Source of the DNA: CAYXVJ01 sp964558445 | Lineage (GTDB): Bacteria > Bacillota > Clostridia > Saccharofermentanales > Fastidiosipilaceae | NCBI GenBank assembly: GCA_964558445.1 | Contig: CAZLEA010000008.1 | Location: 1 to 54,728, forward strand | Direction of reading: 5' to 3' | Length of the DNA stretch: 54,728 bases | Translations under genes and position numbers: made by a program | Shown here: in pieces, positions 17,705-26,028 of the stretch | Layout: each line of letters starts with the position of its first letter | Numbering within the stretch: the first letter of the stretch is position 1 | Notes under the pieces: generated by a model | Database searches by the model: none | What the model saw: the letters and a program-made list of their open reading frames with translations, nothing else | What the model was told of the DNA's origin: nothing

Positions 17705-18499
17705 ATGATAGAGTTTTCTAACGTCAGTATGTCCTATAGCAGTCAGGCTCCGCTTGCGTTATCCGATGTGTCGTTTCGTATCGAAGACGGAGAATTCGTA
17801 TTTATAATCGGCCATAGCGGATCGGGTAAATCGACTACGATCAAGCTGCTCAGTTGTGAGGAAGAGGTCAATAGCGGTGCCATCATGGTCGATGGAATCA
17901 ATATCAGTACAATGAAGCGGAACCTGGTCCCGTACCTGCGCCGGAATATCGGCATGGTCTTCCAGGACTTCCGCCTCATCCCGAGTAAGACGGTGCGCGA
18001 GAATATAGCCTTTGCGATGGAGATTCTGGGTGAGTCTCCACGCAAGATCCGTCGCCAAGTATCGATGGTACTCAGTACCGTCGGTCTTCGCGCCAGAGAG
18101 AACGCCATGCCCCATGAACTATCAGGTGGTGAGCAGCAGCGCGTGGGTATCGCCCGTGCGATGGTTAACAACCCGAACATCATACTGGCCGATGAGCCTA
18201 CAGGTAACCTCGACCCGGCCAACTCGGAGTCGATTATGGCGCTCTTGGACGAGATCAACCGCAACGGCACGACCGTTATCGTCTGCACGCATGACCGCGA
18301 TATGGTCAATCGCATGCAGAAGCGGGTTATCGAGATCTCCCAGGGCCACTTGATTCGTGATGCGCAGTTCGCCAGATACGTGGAAGACGACGATTACCTC
18401 ATGGAGGTAGATCAGGCAGAAGGGGAAGATGAGCCTATCTCCATCGTCCCTGAAGACGACGAGAACAAGTCAGCATTTGACCTGTATTACGCGCCGTAA
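17705..18499 (+). CDS. ftsE: Cell division ATP-binding protein FtsE
   Basis: ATPase of the FtsEX complex, which transmits ATP hydrolysis through the membrane to activate peptidoglycan hydrolysis during growth or division. Walker A GHSGSGKST at 36-44, Q-loop VFQDFRLIPSKTV, signature LSGGEQQRVGIARA near 139, Walker B LADEPTGNLDP with D163/E164. At 264 residues it is about 35 longer than usual; the extra C-terminal part from about 228 is strongly acidic. GAAGGAG precedes the ATG. ftsX and an M23 peptidase follow directly, forming a probable three-gene unit. Confidence 0.95.
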   Translation: MIEFSNVSMSYSSQAPLALSDVSFRIEDGEFVFIIGHSGSGKSTTIKLLSCEEEVNSGAIMVDGINISTMKRNLVPYLRRNIGMVFQDFRLIPSKTVRENIAFAMEILGESPRKIRRQVSMVLSTVGLRARENAMPHELSGGEQQRVGIARAMVNNPNIILADEPTGNLDPANSESIMALLDEINRNGTTVIVCTHDRDMVNRMQKRVIEISQGHLIRDAQFARYVEDDDYLMEVDQAEGEDEPISIVPEDDENKSAFDLYYAP

Positions 18500-18565
18500 G
18501 AGCGAGTCTTTGGCTTCGCCTCCTTCGGGAAGTGTTCCTAGACTCCACGAGGAAGTATTCACAAC

Positions 18566-19480
18566 ATGAGAATTCGTAAGATACTGACTATCTTGAAGGA
18601 TAGTCTGTTAAATATTGTTCGTCATCCCTTGGTCACGCTTGCTTCTCTGACAACCGTGACCTTGATGCTGATTCTGCTCGGTTCGTTCACCGTCTTATCG
18701 CAGAATGCGAATCACTGGGTGAAGACCCTCTCGCAGCAACCCGCTATTGAAGTTTGGGGCGACCCGAATATGACCGAGGACCAACAGGGCATGATCCGTC
18801 AATTCCTGGAAGGTAACGAGAATGTCTTGGAATACGAGATGCTCACACCGGTAGAGAATTACAATGTCTTGGTCTCGCAGATGGGCAGTGATGCATCGGC
18901 TCTGGACAATTTCGACTACACGCTCTTACCCTATGTGTTCCAAGTACAGCTTGTGAACCCGGAGCTCGCAGACGAGTTTACGAATCAGATCTCCGCTTAC
19001 CCCGGCGTTACGGACGTGGATTACGAAGAGAAGGTCATGACAACCCTCGCCAATGTCGTTCGCTGGGTGAATCTGATTACTCTCGCGATCTTCGCGGTCA
19101 TGGTGGTCGTGTCCCTCTTTATCATTTCGAACATGGTTCAGCTATCGATTCTGGCTCAATCCGAAGAGATAAGTATTATGAAGTACATCGGTGCGACGAA
19201 TAACTATATTCGGATACCGTACATATTAGAAGGTGCGTTAATAGGTACTTTTGGTGCATTTTTTGCTTGGGGTATAGTGTACTTCGTCTACAATCAAGTC
19301 TATAATAGACTGAGCAGCGGAGGGCTTGACGGCTCTTCGGGCGCCCTATTCACTTCCGGCAACTTCTTGTTGGCTACAGGTGATGTGATGTGGCTCATCT
19401 TGGCAATTAACTTGCTGTTGGGTATCAGCATCGGTGCCGCCGGTTCCATGGTATCGGTCCGTAAGTATATTCAGGTCTGA
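18566..19480 (+). CDS. ftsX: Cell division protein FtsX
   Basis: Membrane partner of FtsE. Its 304 residues show the expected four membrane helices: one at about 22-46, three in the C-terminal half from about 170. The large outside loop between helices 1 and 2 binds the extracellular hydrolase or its activator. NIVRHPLVTLASLTTVT near the N-terminus and the EEISIMKYIGATNNYIRIPYI segment, which couples to FtsE, are typical. GAGGAAG precedes the ATG. It is followed after 20 bases by a secreted coiled-coil M23 peptidase, the likely partner. Confidence 0.95.
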   Translation: MRIRKILTILKDSLLNIVRHPLVTLASLTTVTLMLILLGSFTVLSQNANHWVKTLSQQPAIEVWGDPNMTEDQQGMIRQFLEGNENVLEYEMLTPVENYNVLVSQMGSDASALDNFDYTLLPYVFQVQLVNPELADEFTNQISAYPGVTDVDYEEKVMTTLANVVRWVNLITLAIFAVMVVVSLFIISNMVQLSILAQSEEISIMKYIGATNNYIRIPYILEGALIGTFGAFFAWGIVYFVYNQVYNRLSSGGLDGSSGALFTSGNFLLATGDVMWLILAINLLLGISIGAAGSMVSVRKYIQV

Positions 19481-19500
19481 CGCAGGAGGATAGCTATCTA

Positions 19501-21150
19501 ATGTCACACAAGAAACGCATACTCGCCCTAGTCTTATCGATAGCTCTGATGGGCTCCCTGGTTGTCAGCGACCGTGCACAAGCATCTAATCTTGACGAAC
19601 GTGAAGCACAAGTTATTCAAGCTCAGAACGAGGCGCTCGCCAAACAAGAAGCGAACCGCCAATCCCTCGTCCAGGTACAAGGTGAGATCTCTGCGTTTAC
19701 CGCTCAGAGTAACAGTATCCAGGCTCAGCTCGATAGCTTGCTGGAGCAGAACCTCGCATCGACTGCAGAATATGAACAGCTGACGCTAGAACTTGAACTC
19801 GCCAGAGAGCAGATGGAGAAGAGCATCACCCGTTACGAGGAAGCTTCGGCCCATGCCGAGGATATGCAAGCCGAATACGAGACGCGTATCGTCACCCTCT
19901 TCAAGTATCGCAACAAGTCACTCTTGGAAGTGTTAATTACATCGGACAGCATCGAAGGTTTCTTCACGAACATGCGTCTGATGGACTATATCGCATCCGC
20001 CGATAACATCATGCTCGAGGATCTGCTTACGGCACAAGAAGATGCCGAGGTCGCTCGCCAAGATGCGGACGAGACGGTGAAACAGGCGAAGGCCTACTTC
20101 GAGTATGCCGAGGAGCAGCTAGAGCTACTCAGAAACGATATCGCCTTGACCGAGACCGATTTGTCGGCCGTCCAATACGAACTGTTGAACCGTTCCAGTA
20201 TGGCTGCCGGACTCGAGAGCGAGAGCAACGCGCTGGATGCGGACCTCGAACGTTACTATGATGAATTGAAGTCGATCGATCACGAGCGTGAGGTAGAAGC
20301 CTCGATTGCCGCCTCGGAAGAGGAGGCNNNNNNNNNNNNNNNNNNNNNNNNNNNNNNNNNNNNNNNNNNNNNNNNNNNNNNNNNNNNNNNNNNNNNNNNN
20401 NNNNNNNNNNNNNNNNNNNNNNNNNNNCGTCGTGTAGCCGCATCGCTTGCCGCATCCGAATCGCTTCGCGCGCAGCAAGAGCAGCAGGCAGAGGCCGATC
20501 GCTTGGAAGCAAGTCGTAAACAAGAACAAGCGATTCAGGAATCGATTCGTCAATCGCAAGCGCTTGCCAACCAGCAGACACAAGCTGCGACACCGACCCC
20601 GCCGCCAACCACACAGGCGCCCGCAACCCAAGCGCCTACGACACAGGCACCTACCACACAGGCTCCGACGAGTCCTCCTCCAACGACGCCCGGTGTCTCA
20701 ACCAATTACATGATGTGGCCGCTGGCAAGCTTCACGAACATCTCGTCGCACTACGGACCGCGTGTGCATCCGCTCACCGGTAACGTCTCGGCCTTCCACT
20801 ACGGAACAGACTTCGCGGCACCCTTCGGAACACCGATTCGCGCTACGATGGACGGCACGGTCGTCATTGCCAACGCCACCTGGCAGGGCCAGAACTATAC
20901 TTCGCACAAGACGGGTCACGGTAACTACGTCACGATCCAGCATGCGAACGGTTTGACAAGTACGTATGCGCACATGAAGTTTGTCGCCGTATCGGTCGGT
21001 CAGACGGTCAAGCAGGGCGAGTACTTGGGCCAAGTCGGTAGTACCGGTGCATCGACCGGTGCGCACCTGCACTTCGAGGTCGCGCAATACGGCCAGACCT
21101 TCAACGCTTACTCGAGCAATTGGCTCTTGCACCCGAACAGCACGCGCTAA
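19501..21150 (+). CDS. Secreted coiled-coil M23 (LytM) peptidase, FtsEX-linked; contains an assembly gap
   Basis: Signal peptide (MSHKKRILALVLSIALMGSL..., likely cut after ASN/QAS near residue 28), then a long Gln/Glu-rich coiled coil, a Pro/Thr linker with four TQAP units, and a C-terminal M23 domain. The zinc ligands are intact: HYGTD (His, Asp) and HLHFE, plus GHGNYVTIQH. This suggests an active endopeptidase, unlike the degenerate LytM domain of E. coli EnvC. The layout (coiled coil plus hydrolase domain, next to ftsEX) parallels EnvC and PcsB. A 100-N gap splits the coiled coil; both sides read in the same frame, but the true length is unknown. AGGAGG precedes the ATG. Confidence 0.92.
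   Translation: MSHKKRILALVLSIALMGSLVVSDRAQASNLDEREAQVIQAQNEALAKQEANRQSLVQVQGEISAFTAQSNSIQAQLDSLLEQNLASTAEYEQLTLELELAREQMEKSITRYEEASAHAEDMQAEYETRIVTLFKYRNKSLLEVLITSDSIEGFFTNMRLMDYIASADNIMLEDLLTAQEDAEVARQDADETVKQAKAYFEYAEEQLELLRNDIALTETDLSAVQYELLNRSSMAAGLESESNALDADLERYYDELKSIDHEREVEASIAASEEEXXXXXXXXXXXXXXXXXXXXXXXXXXXXXXXXXXRRVAASLAASESLRAQQEQQAEADRLEASRKQEQAIQESIRQSQALANQQTQAATPTPPPTTQAPATQAPTTQAPTTQAPTSPPPTTPGVSTNYMMWPLASFTNISSHYGPRVHPLTGNVSAFHYGTDFAAPFGTPIRATMDGTVVIANATWQGQNYTSHKTGHGNYVTIQHANGLTSTYAHMKFVAVSVGQTVKQGEYLGQVGSTGASTGAHLHFEVAQYGQTFNAYSSNWLLHPNSTR
20328..20427. other. Assembly gap, 100 N, within the M23 peptidase coiled coil
   Basis: Exactly 100 N. The flanks encode similar units (SIAASEEEA before, VAASLAASES after), which suggests a tandem repeat that failed to assemble. 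Confidence 0.97.
20608..20667 (+). repeat. Four 15-bp tandem repeats coding for (T/A)TQAP
   Basis: Four consecutive 15-base units encode TTQAP, ATQAP, TTQAP, TTQAP, a flexible wall-spanning linker between the coiled coil and M23 domain. Confidence 0.85.
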
Positions 21151-21201
21151 GCGGCTGATCTGTAGTCAGATACTATACGAAACAATCGAAGCATCAACGA
21201 G

Positions 21202-21228
21202 GACGATTACGCAGGTAGTCGTCTTTTT
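21202..21228 (+). terminator. Rho-independent terminator after the M23 peptidase gene
   Basis: Stem GACGATTAC / GTAGTCGTC (21202-21210, 21215-21223, one G-U pair) with a GCAG loop, followed by TTTTT. Confidence 0.85.
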
Positions 21229-21305
21229 GTTATCAAACGGACGAAGTACCGGGCGCTTGCTCTGTTATGATATCGTTATAGTTTTGTGTGAACGGGGGGT
21301 GTGTT

Positions 21306-22139
21306 ATGCCGGATACAAGAGATGATTTGAGATTACAGATCGAACAAGAGATTCGGATCTCGGGTATTAAGAGGGAGCGAGAGGGGGCTTCGCCGAGGCG
21401 TGCCCTGGTCACGGGCGGCAGCTCGGGTATCGGCCGAGGTATTGCACTGGCGCTTGGGGAAGCAGGCTTCGATATAGCCTTGACTTACCTCAGTGGAAGA
21501 GATGAAGCCGAAGTCGTACAAGCGTATATCCGCAGCCGGTACGGTCAGAACTGCGAGATTTACAGGCTGGATACCGCAGATGAGGCTTCGGTGGAAGCTG
21601 TCGCAGAAGCGGCATGGCGAGATCTGGACGGCATCGATGTACTGGTGAACAATGCGGGTATCACGATTATGGAGGCTGCCTTCGAGGATACGATAGAGGC
21701 ACTGGATCGCTTGATGTCCGTAAACTTCCGAGGCAGTGTTCTGATGTTGCAGCACATAGCCAAGCTTATGCGAGATCGCGAGAGGGGTGGATCGATCATC
21801 AATATCTCGTCTGTTCACGCCGCAAACGAGAATCGAAACGATGCGATCTACGGTGCGTCGAAGGCCGCACTCGAGCGTGCCACAGCTACCTATGCGCTGC
21901 AGTATGCGAAGCACAAGATTCGAGTGAACTCGATTGCTCCGGGAGCGATTCTTGTAGATAGGCTGGGGCCGCGAAGCAAAGTGATGGATGTAGGCCGTGA
22001 GAGCATACCGCTTGGACGTATCGGTGTGCCGCTGGATGTGGCACATGCGGTCTTGTTCCTCGCATCGGAAGTATCGTCTTACATAACGGGTATTAGTCTT
22101 GCGGTGGACGGCGGCATGAGCCTGGGGAGACAGATGTGA
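21306..22139 (+). CDS. Short-chain dehydrogenase/reductase (SDR) family oxidoreductase
   Basis: NAD(P)-dependent oxidoreductase with a Rossmann fold. Cofactor motif TGGSSGIG at 36-43, NNAG at 115-118, catalytic Ser near 168-169 and the Tyr182-x3-Lys186 pair (IYGASK). The C-terminal GISLAVDGGMSLG is typical of FabG-like members. The first 30 residues before the Rossmann fold are an extra charged segment. Start ATG 21306 has a GGGGGG run about six bases upstream. The substrate is not identifiable; a glucose dehydrogenase-like or 3-oxoacyl reductase-like role is equally possible. Probably monocistronic, flanked by a terminator upstream and the S41 protease promoter downstream. Confidence 0.85.
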   Translation: MPDTRDDLRLQIEQEIRISGIKREREGASPRRALVTGGSSGIGRGIALALGEAGFDIALTYLSGRDEAEVVQAYIRSRYGQNCEIYRLDTADEASVEAVAEAAWRDLDGIDVLVNNAGITIMEAAFEDTIEALDRLMSVNFRGSVLMLQHIAKLMRDRERGGSIINISSVHAANENRNDAIYGASKAALERATATYALQYAKHKIRVNSIAPGAILVDRLGPRSKVMDVGRESIPLGRIGVPLDVAHAVLFLASEVSSYITGISLAVDGGMSLGRQM

Positions 22140-22227
22140 CAGCTTATAGGCAGACAGATGCGTCTGGCCGCGAGTCGAACTATCGTTACATGAATCGTTT
22201 GGATTATTTGCAGGGCGTTCACAACTG

Positions 22228-22271
22228 CCTGTACAGCGGTTCTGTCAGGATGGATCAAGATCCTGTACAAT
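22228..22271 (+). promoter_or_regulatory. Promoter with overlapping inverted repeats upstream of the S41 protease
   Basis: CTGTCA (22242-22247), 18-base spacer, TACAAT (22266-22271). The spacer is filled by the perfect inverted repeat CAGGAT / ATCCTG (22246-22251, 22260-22265). The octamer CCTGTACA occurs twice, at 22228-22235 and 22262-22269, 34 bases apart; the first copy is part of the palindrome CTGTACAG. This looks like an operator arrangement. Confidence 0.5.
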
Positions 22272-22334
22272 AGAGGCATTGCCGCCCAAACGAGGCATCG
22301 CCTCACAGTCGGGTGAAGAAAGACAGGTGTGAAG

Positions 22335-23807
22335 ATGGAAGGATTCCCCAATCCGGATATGAAGTCCAATCAAGATACGAATCAAACGCAAGATCACACG
22401 GAGCAGTCGCAGTATACCGTATACCCGACGGGTGCACCGGGTGCCGTCCCGAAGCCGCCGAGGAACTCTAGGCGAAGTGAGAAGAGGCGGATGCCCTTCG
22501 TTCCTGTCCTGGTCTCGATACTGCTGACGTTTAGCCTGACCACAGGTCTGTTCTATACCCTCTATGCGCAGGGTATATTGGCGCCTATGTTCGCCGGAAC
22601 GGCAGCGGATACGAATCTGCCCGAGAGCGGTGTAAACACGGGAGATCAGCCCGGCATCGGCATCAGCGTCAATACGGACGATCCCGAGACCATGATCGCA
22701 GCCCAGAAGCTTGCCTCGATGCTCGAGATTATTCGCAATAATTACTACCACGAACTATCCGAAGCAGAGATCCTGAACGCTCTGGTGACGGGTATAGCCG
22801 AGGGCATGGATAGTCCTTATACCTACTATCTGACCGCAGATGAGTATCAGTCGATGCAGCAGTCGATGCAGGGCAGTTACAGCGGCATCGGTGCGACCGT
22901 GAGCTGGAATCAAGCGGGCTACAACGAGATTATCGATGTCACACCCAACGGTCCGGCAGAAGAATCCGGTGTCCTCCCGGGCGATATCCCGATCGAAGTC
23001 GACGGTGTTAGTGTCGAGGACTTCACGGATCCAAGCCAGCTTAGCGCCATTGTGCGCGGCGAAGAGGGGACGCCCGTGACCATCGTCTTCTACCGTCCCT
23101 CCGTCAATAATTATGTGACGATCAAGATGGTGCGCCGCACCGTCGAGACGATTACCGTGACATCCAAGATGATGGATGACGGCATCGGTTATATCAAGAT
23201 TACAAGCTTCATCCAAGACCTCCTGCCGCAGTTCAAGGAAGCGGTCGACGGCCTCGTAGCCGAGGGTGCGGAGCATATCATCTTCGATCTCAGGAACAAC
23301 TCCGGCGGTAGTGCCGATTCCCTGATCAAGGTCTTGGATTATCTGCTACCCGAGGGCGAGATCGCCCGTACGGTCGGTCGCGAAGACGGCGAGCAGTTTA
23401 CCGAGGTTTGGAAGTCGGAGGCCGGTGCCGGTGTGCCGGACAGCATGCGCTACGCGATTCTCGTCAATGAGAATTCGGCCAGTGCATCCGAGCTGTTCGC
23501 CGGTGCGCTGCGCGATTGGGGCAAGGCCGTTCTGGTCGGTCAGAATACGTATGGTAAGGGCAGTGGGACAACCACCTATCGCCTCCAGGACGGTTCGGCG
23601 TTAAACCTCACGATCTTCGAGTACATCCTGCCGAGCGGGACAAGAGTCGAGGGTGTGGGTCTGCCGCCCGACATCGAATCGGAGCTCGCCGACGAGGCGA
23701 AGACCGTGCCGCTAAATCGCTTGCCGGAAGAAGACGATAATCAGTTGCAAGATGCGCTGGAGTACTTCTCTAGTGGTGCCGCTCTGCCGAGCATGCCGGC
23801 AGCATAA
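22335..23807 (+). CDS. PDZ-domain S41 family carboxyl-terminal processing protease
   Basis: Membrane-anchored serine protease of the CtpA/CtpB type. The 490-residue product has a proline-rich cytoplasmic tail, one membrane helix at about 54-78, a PDZ domain at about 175-265, and the S41 core with the nucleophile motif NSASASELF (Ser within 381-385) and the catalytic Lys K408 in NTYGKGS. FDLRNNSGG is also characteristic. Start ATG 22335 has AGGTG upstream; GTG 22329 is a less likely alternative. It probably cleaves exported or envelope proteins; targets are unknown. The methyltransferase follows after 9 bases. Confidence 0.93.
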   Translation: MEGFPNPDMKSNQDTNQTQDHTEQSQYTVYPTGAPGAVPKPPRNSRRSEKRRMPFVPVLVSILLTFSLTTGLFYTLYAQGILAPMFAGTAADTNLPESGVNTGDQPGIGISVNTDDPETMIAAQKLASMLEIIRNNYYHELSEAEILNALVTGIAEGMDSPYTYYLTADEYQSMQQSMQGSYSGIGATVSWNQAGYNEIIDVTPNGPAEESGVLPGDIPIEVDGVSVEDFTDPSQLSAIVRGEEGTPVTIVFYRPSVNNYVTIKMVRRTVETITVTSKMMDDGIGYIKITSFIQDLLPQFKEAVDGLVAEGAEHIIFDLRNNSGGSADSLIKVLDYLLPEGEIARTVGREDGEQFTEVWKSEAGAGVPDSMRYAILVNENSASASELFAGALRDWGKAVLVGQNTYGKGSGTTTYRLQDGSALNLTIFEYILPSGTRVEGVGLPPDIESELADEAKTVPLNRLPEEDDNQLQDALEYFSSGAALPSMPAA

Positions 23808-23816
23808 GGAGGCCCT

Positions 23817-24656
23817 ATGACCTTGCATGATGCAGCAGATTACGATGTAGAAGACTACGATGCAGAAGACCATGATACCGCAAGCTATGATCCTCTCGCC
23901 CTGATCTACGATCGTCTGCAAGAAGACATAGACTATGAGGCTTGGGCGGCCTGGTTCGACCGCGAGGTTCGAAGGAGTGGTGCCACGGATCAAACAGGTG
24001 ATGAGGCTGAACCTATGACGTGGCTAGATCTGGGCTGCGGCACGGGAACGCTCCTACTGGCCTTGGCTTCCTACGGCTACGACCTGATCGGCATGGATCG
24101 TTCGTCAGGTATGCTGACGGAGGCCAGACAGAAGTTTGATGAGCTGCAGCCTGAGCGTGAGATTCTCCTTTTGAAACAAGACATCACGTCCTTCCTGCTG
24201 CCCGAACCCGTCCATGTCTGCTCGATCGTCTTGGATACGATTAATCACCTGCCGGGACCCGAAGCCGTTCGCTCGCTGCTGCGAAGCTGCTACGACGCAC
24301 TCGTGCCGGGCGGACTTCTGATCTTCGACGTCATGAGCGAACACCATGCGAGGGAGAATCTGGGTGACCGGCAGTTCTTCGTGATGGACGAGGACTATGC
24401 CCTGTTCTGGGACAACAGCTATGACGAAGCAAGTCGCATCAGTACCGCCGAACTCAGTTTGTTCGAAGAGGATCCGTATGACGGACGCTACATGCGACAT
24501 GAACTGGTTATCGAAGAGCAAATCTACAGTGACCTAGAGATTCGTGATCTACTGGAAGAAGCGGGATTCTGCAAGCTAAGAAGCCGTGCGCCGCTTGGCG
24601 ACAAGGAAGCGTCGGAAGAAGAGGATCGCGTCTTCTACTTCTCGATTCGAAACTAG
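23817..24656 (+). CDS. Class I SAM-dependent methyltransferase
   Basis: SAM-binding motif I is WLDLGCGTGTLLLAL (about 69-83), with IGMD as the acidic end of strand 2 and a VLDTINHL segment in motif IV position. The substrate is not identifiable. An unusual acidic N-terminus (residues 5-25) repeats Asp-Tyr/Asp-His units such as DYDVEDYDAED before the usual YDPLALIYD start of such proteins. GGAGG precedes the ATG. It lies between the S41 protease gene, 9 bases upstream, and hslO; similar methyltransferases near other housekeeping genes are common in Clostridia and mostly uncharacterised. Confidence 0.85.
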   Translation: MTLHDAADYDVEDYDAEDHDTASYDPLALIYDRLQEDIDYEAWAAWFDREVRRSGATDQTGDEAEPMTWLDLGCGTGTLLLALASYGYDLIGMDRSSGMLTEARQKFDELQPEREILLLKQDITSFLLPEPVHVCSIVLDTINHLPGPEAVRSLLRSCYDALVPGGLLIFDVMSEHHARENLGDRQFFVMDEDYALFWDNSYDEASRISTAELSLFEEDPYDGRYMRHELVIEEQIYSDLEIRDLLEEAGFCKLRSRAPLGDKEASEEEDRVFYFSIRN

Positions 24657-24737
24657 TGAACAGCAACACTGCAAATAACGCAGATAAGACTGCAACAACA
24701 TATATAAGATAGAGTTACAGAGATAGGATTGATAGAT

Positions 24738-25655
24738 ATGAGTATTCCTTGGGATGATGAAGTACTGGCCCGGGCGGGCGACCACATGGTCGTCGGTACG
24801 GCCTGGGACGGCCAGGTGCGCCTGATCTCACTGCGCTCGACGGAGCTCGTGGAGGAGGCACGCCGGATTCACGACCTGTCACCGGTTTCGACAATCGCGC
24901 TGGGGCGCTTGCTGAGTGCATCACTGCTGCTTGGCGCGGACCTGAAGCACGAAGACGATAGTTTGACGGTCCACTTGAAGAGCGACGGTGCGATCAGCAG
25001 CATGACGGTCGTGGTCGAAGAGGACGGACGCGTGCGCGGCGATATCCTGGAGCCGCATGCCGAGATTCATGCGCCGGAGGGGGAGACCCCGAGGCTCGGG
25101 ATGGCGATCGGCGAGGGACAGCTCACTGTTGTGCGTGATCTGGGCCTCAAGGAGCCGTACGTCGGTTCGGTCGAGCTCTTAAGCGGCGAGATCGGCGAAG
25201 ACGTCGCGTACTACCTAGCCGTATCCGAGCAGATCCGATCTGTCGTGGCAGTCGGTGTGAAGCTCGATCAGAACGGAGTCCGACATGCAGGAGCGTTGCT
25301 GGTTCAGCTTCTTCCCGGTGCAGGCAAAGAAGTCGAAGACTACATCGAAGTCCGTGCCAAGGGCTTCCCGGAGATCAGTTACTGGCTCGAAGAGGGCTTC
25401 ACGCCGGCCCAGCTCCAGGATCTCTTCATGGGAGACCCGGAATTACAGTACCTGGCGGTGAAGCCGCTGTCTTACTCATGTAACTGTAGCCGCGAGCGTA
25501 TGACACGTAATCTGATGACGCTCGGTACAGACGAGCTCGGCAAGCTGGCAGAGGATCCGGCGGGTATCGACCTCATCTGCCACTTCTGTAAGACGGTCTA
25601 CCACTACGATCCCGAAGAGATCAGAGCATTGGCCGAAGGAAGCCCGTTGAACTGA
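24738..25655 (+). CDS. hslO: Redox-regulated chaperone Hsp33
   Basis: Cytoplasmic holdase switched on by oxidation. With ATG 24738 the product has 305 residues; an in-frame TTG at 24729 abuts the GATAGGA site and is less likely. The C-terminal redox zinc centre is intact: CNC at 248-250, 30 residues, then CHFC at 281-284. GRLLSASLLLGADLK is typical of the N-terminal domain. The site upstream of the ATG is weak compared with neighbours. A good terminator follows. Confidence 0.95.
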   Translation: MSIPWDDEVLARAGDHMVVGTAWDGQVRLISLRSTELVEEARRIHDLSPVSTIALGRLLSASLLLGADLKHEDDSLTVHLKSDGAISSMTVVVEEDGRVRGDILEPHAEIHAPEGETPRLGMAIGEGQLTVVRDLGLKEPYVGSVELLSGEIGEDVAYYLAVSEQIRSVVAVGVKLDQNGVRHAGALLVQLLPGAGKEVEDYIEVRAKGFPEISYWLEEGFTPAQLQDLFMGDPELQYLAVKPLSYSCNCSRERMTRNLMTLGTDELGKLAEDPAGIDLICHFCKTVYHYDPEEIRALAEGSPLN

Positions 25656-25670
25656 TATATCAACCAAAAA

Positions 25671-25707
25671 GATCCAGCAATCTACGCGAAAGTTTGTTGG
25701 GTCTTTT
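25671..25707 (+). terminator. Rho-independent terminator after hslO
   Basis: Stem GATCCAGCAA / TTGTTGGGTC (25671-25680, 25694-25703, with G-U pairs) preceded by A's and followed by a TTTTT run. Confidence 0.85.
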
Positions 25708-25718
25708 TCTATATCTCC

Positions 25719-25747
25719 TTGCAGGAAACGCCTGGAGACGTTATAAT
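25719..25747 (+). promoter_or_regulatory. Promoter of the S10 ribosomal protein operon
   Basis: TTGCAG (25719-25724), 17-base spacer, perfect TATAAT (25742-25747). It gives a leader of about 275 bases ahead of rpsJ. Confidence 0.75.
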
Positions 25748-25753
25748 GTAGAA

Positions 25754-26028
25754 CGCGTGTGAAAAAGTATAGGTACACTATACCGATCGCAAGCGAACGT
25801 AACGATGAAGTTGGAGATTGCCGTGGGCTCATGCGCGAGTTTGCGGGTAACTTCGGCGGAGTTAGTCCGGACCAGATACCGGACGGGCAGGATAACTGTG
25901 AGTCGCAGTATGGAAACATACATCTGCCCAGCACGATGACAAGATCATATGTGTCTGGGTTTTATGATGAAGATGTGAGATACGCCCGGATCAGTTGTAA
26001 TGCCAGCACATTCAGGAGGAAGAAACAC
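25754..26028 (+). ncRNA. Structured 5' leader of the S10 operon mRNA (candidate cis-regulatory RNA)
   Basis: Four perfect or near-perfect hairpins are visible. (1) GTATAG / CTATAC at 25767-25783. (2) GTCCGG / CCGGAC at 25865-25884. (3) A nested element: outer GGGCAG / CTGCCC (25885-25890, 25924-25929) holding GTATG-GAAA-CATAC with a GNRA-type tetraloop (25908-25921). (4) A long terminator-like hairpin, CCCAG-CAC-ATGA paired with TCAT-GTG-CTGGG (25927-25959), followed by TTTT. Hairpins 3 and 4 share 25927-25929. The stretch has no gene: it is open in frame with rpsJ but lacks a ribosome-binding site. I cannot match it to a named leader family. Confidence 0.55.

Noticed and set aside
20608..20667. 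CRISPR-like array
   Set aside because: The units are short in-frame coding repeats for a Thr/Gln/Ala/Pro linker, with no spacers.
25759..26028. N-terminal extension of S10, or a leader peptide in frame with rpsJ
   Set aside because: The frame is open for 90 codons, but there is no ribosome-binding site at its start, the text is not S10-like, and AGGAGG marks ATG 26029. The region is better read as structured RNA.
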